DNA from: Saccharomycopsis phalli
Taxonomy: Eukaryota; Ascomycota; Saccharomycetes; Ascoideales; Saccharomycopsidaceae
Assembly (NCBI GenBank): GCA_020342235.1
Contig: CP073214.1
Location: forward strand, 1,426,001 to 1,490,000
Direction of reading: 5' to 3'
Length of the DNA stretch: 64,000 bases
Position 1 is the first letter of the stretch; each line of letters starts with the position of its first letter. Position numbers and translations under genes: made by a program. Shown here in pieces: positions 63,102 to 64,000 of this stretch. Under the pieces are notes generated by a model. It worked only from the letters and a program-made list of their open reading frames with translations. It did not search any database and had not been told where the DNA came from.

Positions 63102-64000
63102 ATGCTGTTTAGTGACGTCGAAACCAGCACGAATCTCAAGGCAATTGGCTCGGCATGTGTTCGGGTGTTGGACGGGCAGCTCGGTGAACAACTCCACGAA
63201 GATTCGGAGACGGCAGTGAAGTACTGTGCGCTGTTTCTCCAAGGGTACAATTGCGGGTCCCACACGGTGTTGTGGTCGTTTGTGCTCAATAAATTGTTGC
63301 TCCGGCTCAAGAGCGACGCGCCGTTTGATCCGGAGGACGGCTTGATCCTGCTTTTATGGGCCTATGTCGAGAATGCGAACGTACAAGTGCTTGAATACGC
63401 AGTGGAGTACTACAGAAACGTGCTCGTGCTCGCGAGCAACCTCTTTCACGGGACAGAAGTGCTTCTGCGGTTCAACCGATTGATCTCCAGCACCATTGAG
63501 GGATATTCCGACCGGCCGATCTACGCCCTGTTGCGCGGAATCGTCGAGAAAAACTGGTACTCCATTGGAGCATATGTCTGGGCCCCGTACACTGGATATT
63601 CGCAGCAGCACGCGAGACAGTCGTTTGTGTTTGGCGGCCACAGTAGCCGGGCCGGGTTCTACGATGATCTGGTGGAATACTACTACTTTGCCGGCTTGAA
63701 TAGTCTTTTTGCCGGCGAGTATGCCACGGGCTTCCGGCACTTTCTCATGGTCTCCAAGATCCAGGCAGTGGTCTCCGCCGAGAAGGACCGTCGTGAGCTC
63801 CTGGAGAGCACGTATTTCCGTGCTCTGAGGCCGGACGACGACGCTGAGCGGCCCGGAGGCCTCACGGAGTTTCTCAACAAACGCGGCCGGACAGAGCCCC
63901 GGCGGCGCGAGTTTGTCTTTGTCTTTGACCGCCAGTTGGAGGTGTTCTTTGTGATTAGCGGATATCTTGTTGGAGAAGACTGGGGCCGCTTGGAACGGCC
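63102..64000 (+). CDS. Unidentified helical protein, N-terminal part (cut by window end); possibly a PCI/COP9-type subunit
   Basis: A frame without stops runs from the ATG at 63102 (MLFSDVETSTNLKAIGSACV) to the edge, 299 residues. It is almost entirely helical, with repeat-like segments (EDSETAVKYCALFLQGYN, LILLLWAYVENANVQVLEYAVEYYRNVLVLASNLFHG) and the segment DLVEYYYFAGLNSLFAGEYATGFRHFLMVSKIQ. That last stretch resembles the YYYYGG...F..AL...E pattern before PCI domains in COP9 signalosome subunit 3 and proteasome lid proteins. No PCI domain is visible because the gene is truncated by the window. GC-rich codons and uninterrupted frame support a real gene; the family is a tentative guess. 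Confidence 0.65.
   Translation, partial: MLFSDVETSTNLKAIGSACVRVLDGQLGEQLHEDSETAVKYCALFLQGYNCGSHTVLWSFVLNKLLLRLKSDAPFDPEDGLILLLWAYVENANVQVLEYAVEYYRNVLVLASNLFHGTEVLLRFNRLISSTIEGYSDRPIYALLRGIVEKNWYSIGAYVWAPYTGYSQQHARQSFVFGGHSSRAGFYDDLVEYYYFAGLNSLFAGEYATGFRHFLMVSKIQAVVSAEKDRRELLESTYFRALRPDDDAERPGGLTEFLNKRGRTEPRRREFVFVFDRQLEVFFVISGYLVGEDWGRLER

Noticed and set aside
1-64000. Search by eye for retrotransposons, LTRs and DNA transposons
   Set aside because: No reverse transcriptase, integrase or transposase motifs and no paired terminal repeats were noticed; repeats present are local tandem arrays.

Overview
The window is nuclear DNA of an ascomycete budding yeast (Saccharomycotina). Genes are close together and mostly intronless. 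The few introns are very short, carry yeast GTAAGT/GTATGT/GTGAGT donors and (T/C)ACTAAC branch sites, and end 5-9 nt after the branch adenosine. No transposon, virus-like element, rRNA array or CRISPR locus was seen. At several CTG codons in alignable positions (RCM1 three times, the butanediol dehydrogenase once) related proteins carry serine, and CTG is absent from the highly expressed genes (IDH1, RPL11, one SUN gene). This suggests a lineage that reads CUG as serine. Two other positions favour leucine, so it remains an inference. Family assignments rest on motifs and remembered sequences of S. cerevisiae proteins; no search was run.

Layout. 0-24 kb: IPI1, RQC1, an OLE1-like desaturase, tRNA-Trp, GPI8, IRC3, IRE1, a Zn2Cys6 regulator, SAM35, LRP1, an unknown coiled-coil protein, UBX5 and KSP1. 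In S. cerevisiae these genes are split between YDR330-333 (UBX5, GPI8, IRC3, RQC1) and YHR079-085 (IRE1, LRP1, KSP1, SAM35, IPI1), two duplicated sister regions, so this order looks like the unduplicated ancestor. 24-34 kb: ASF1, tRNA-Met, two SUN-family wall proteins, a UIP5-like lectin and PHO86, likewise merging YJL115-117 with YKR042-044. 36-45.5 kb: IDH1 (spliced), a WDR89-like protein, BDP1, two small secreted Ser-rich proteins and RCM1, all matching YNL022-039 apart from the secreted pair. 46-54.4 kb is an accessory-looking stretch: GPI-anchored chitinase, MFS sugar-type transporter, SNG1-like membrane protein and butanediol dehydrogenase. 55-64 kb: MLC1 (spliced), TFS1, an ERT1-like regulator, a TMEM205-like protein, a small zinc-finger membrane protein, RPL11 (spliced) and the start of an unidentified gene.

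Shared themes. Several genes serve the secretory pathway and cell surface: IRE1 (unfolded-protein sensor), GPI8 (GPI attachment), PHO86 (ER exit of a phosphate transporter), the UIP5-like lectin, SUN proteins, a GPI chitinase and two Ser-rich secreted proteins. Others serve ribosome and RNA polymerase III biology: IPI1, LRP1, RCM1, RPL11, BDP1 and RQC1. Promoters repeatedly carry two motifs: TTACCCGG (Reb1 core) and CACGTG (Cbf1/Pho4 type). Most long intergenic stretches, and several disordered protein segments, are built of short tandem repeats with 5-34 bp units.
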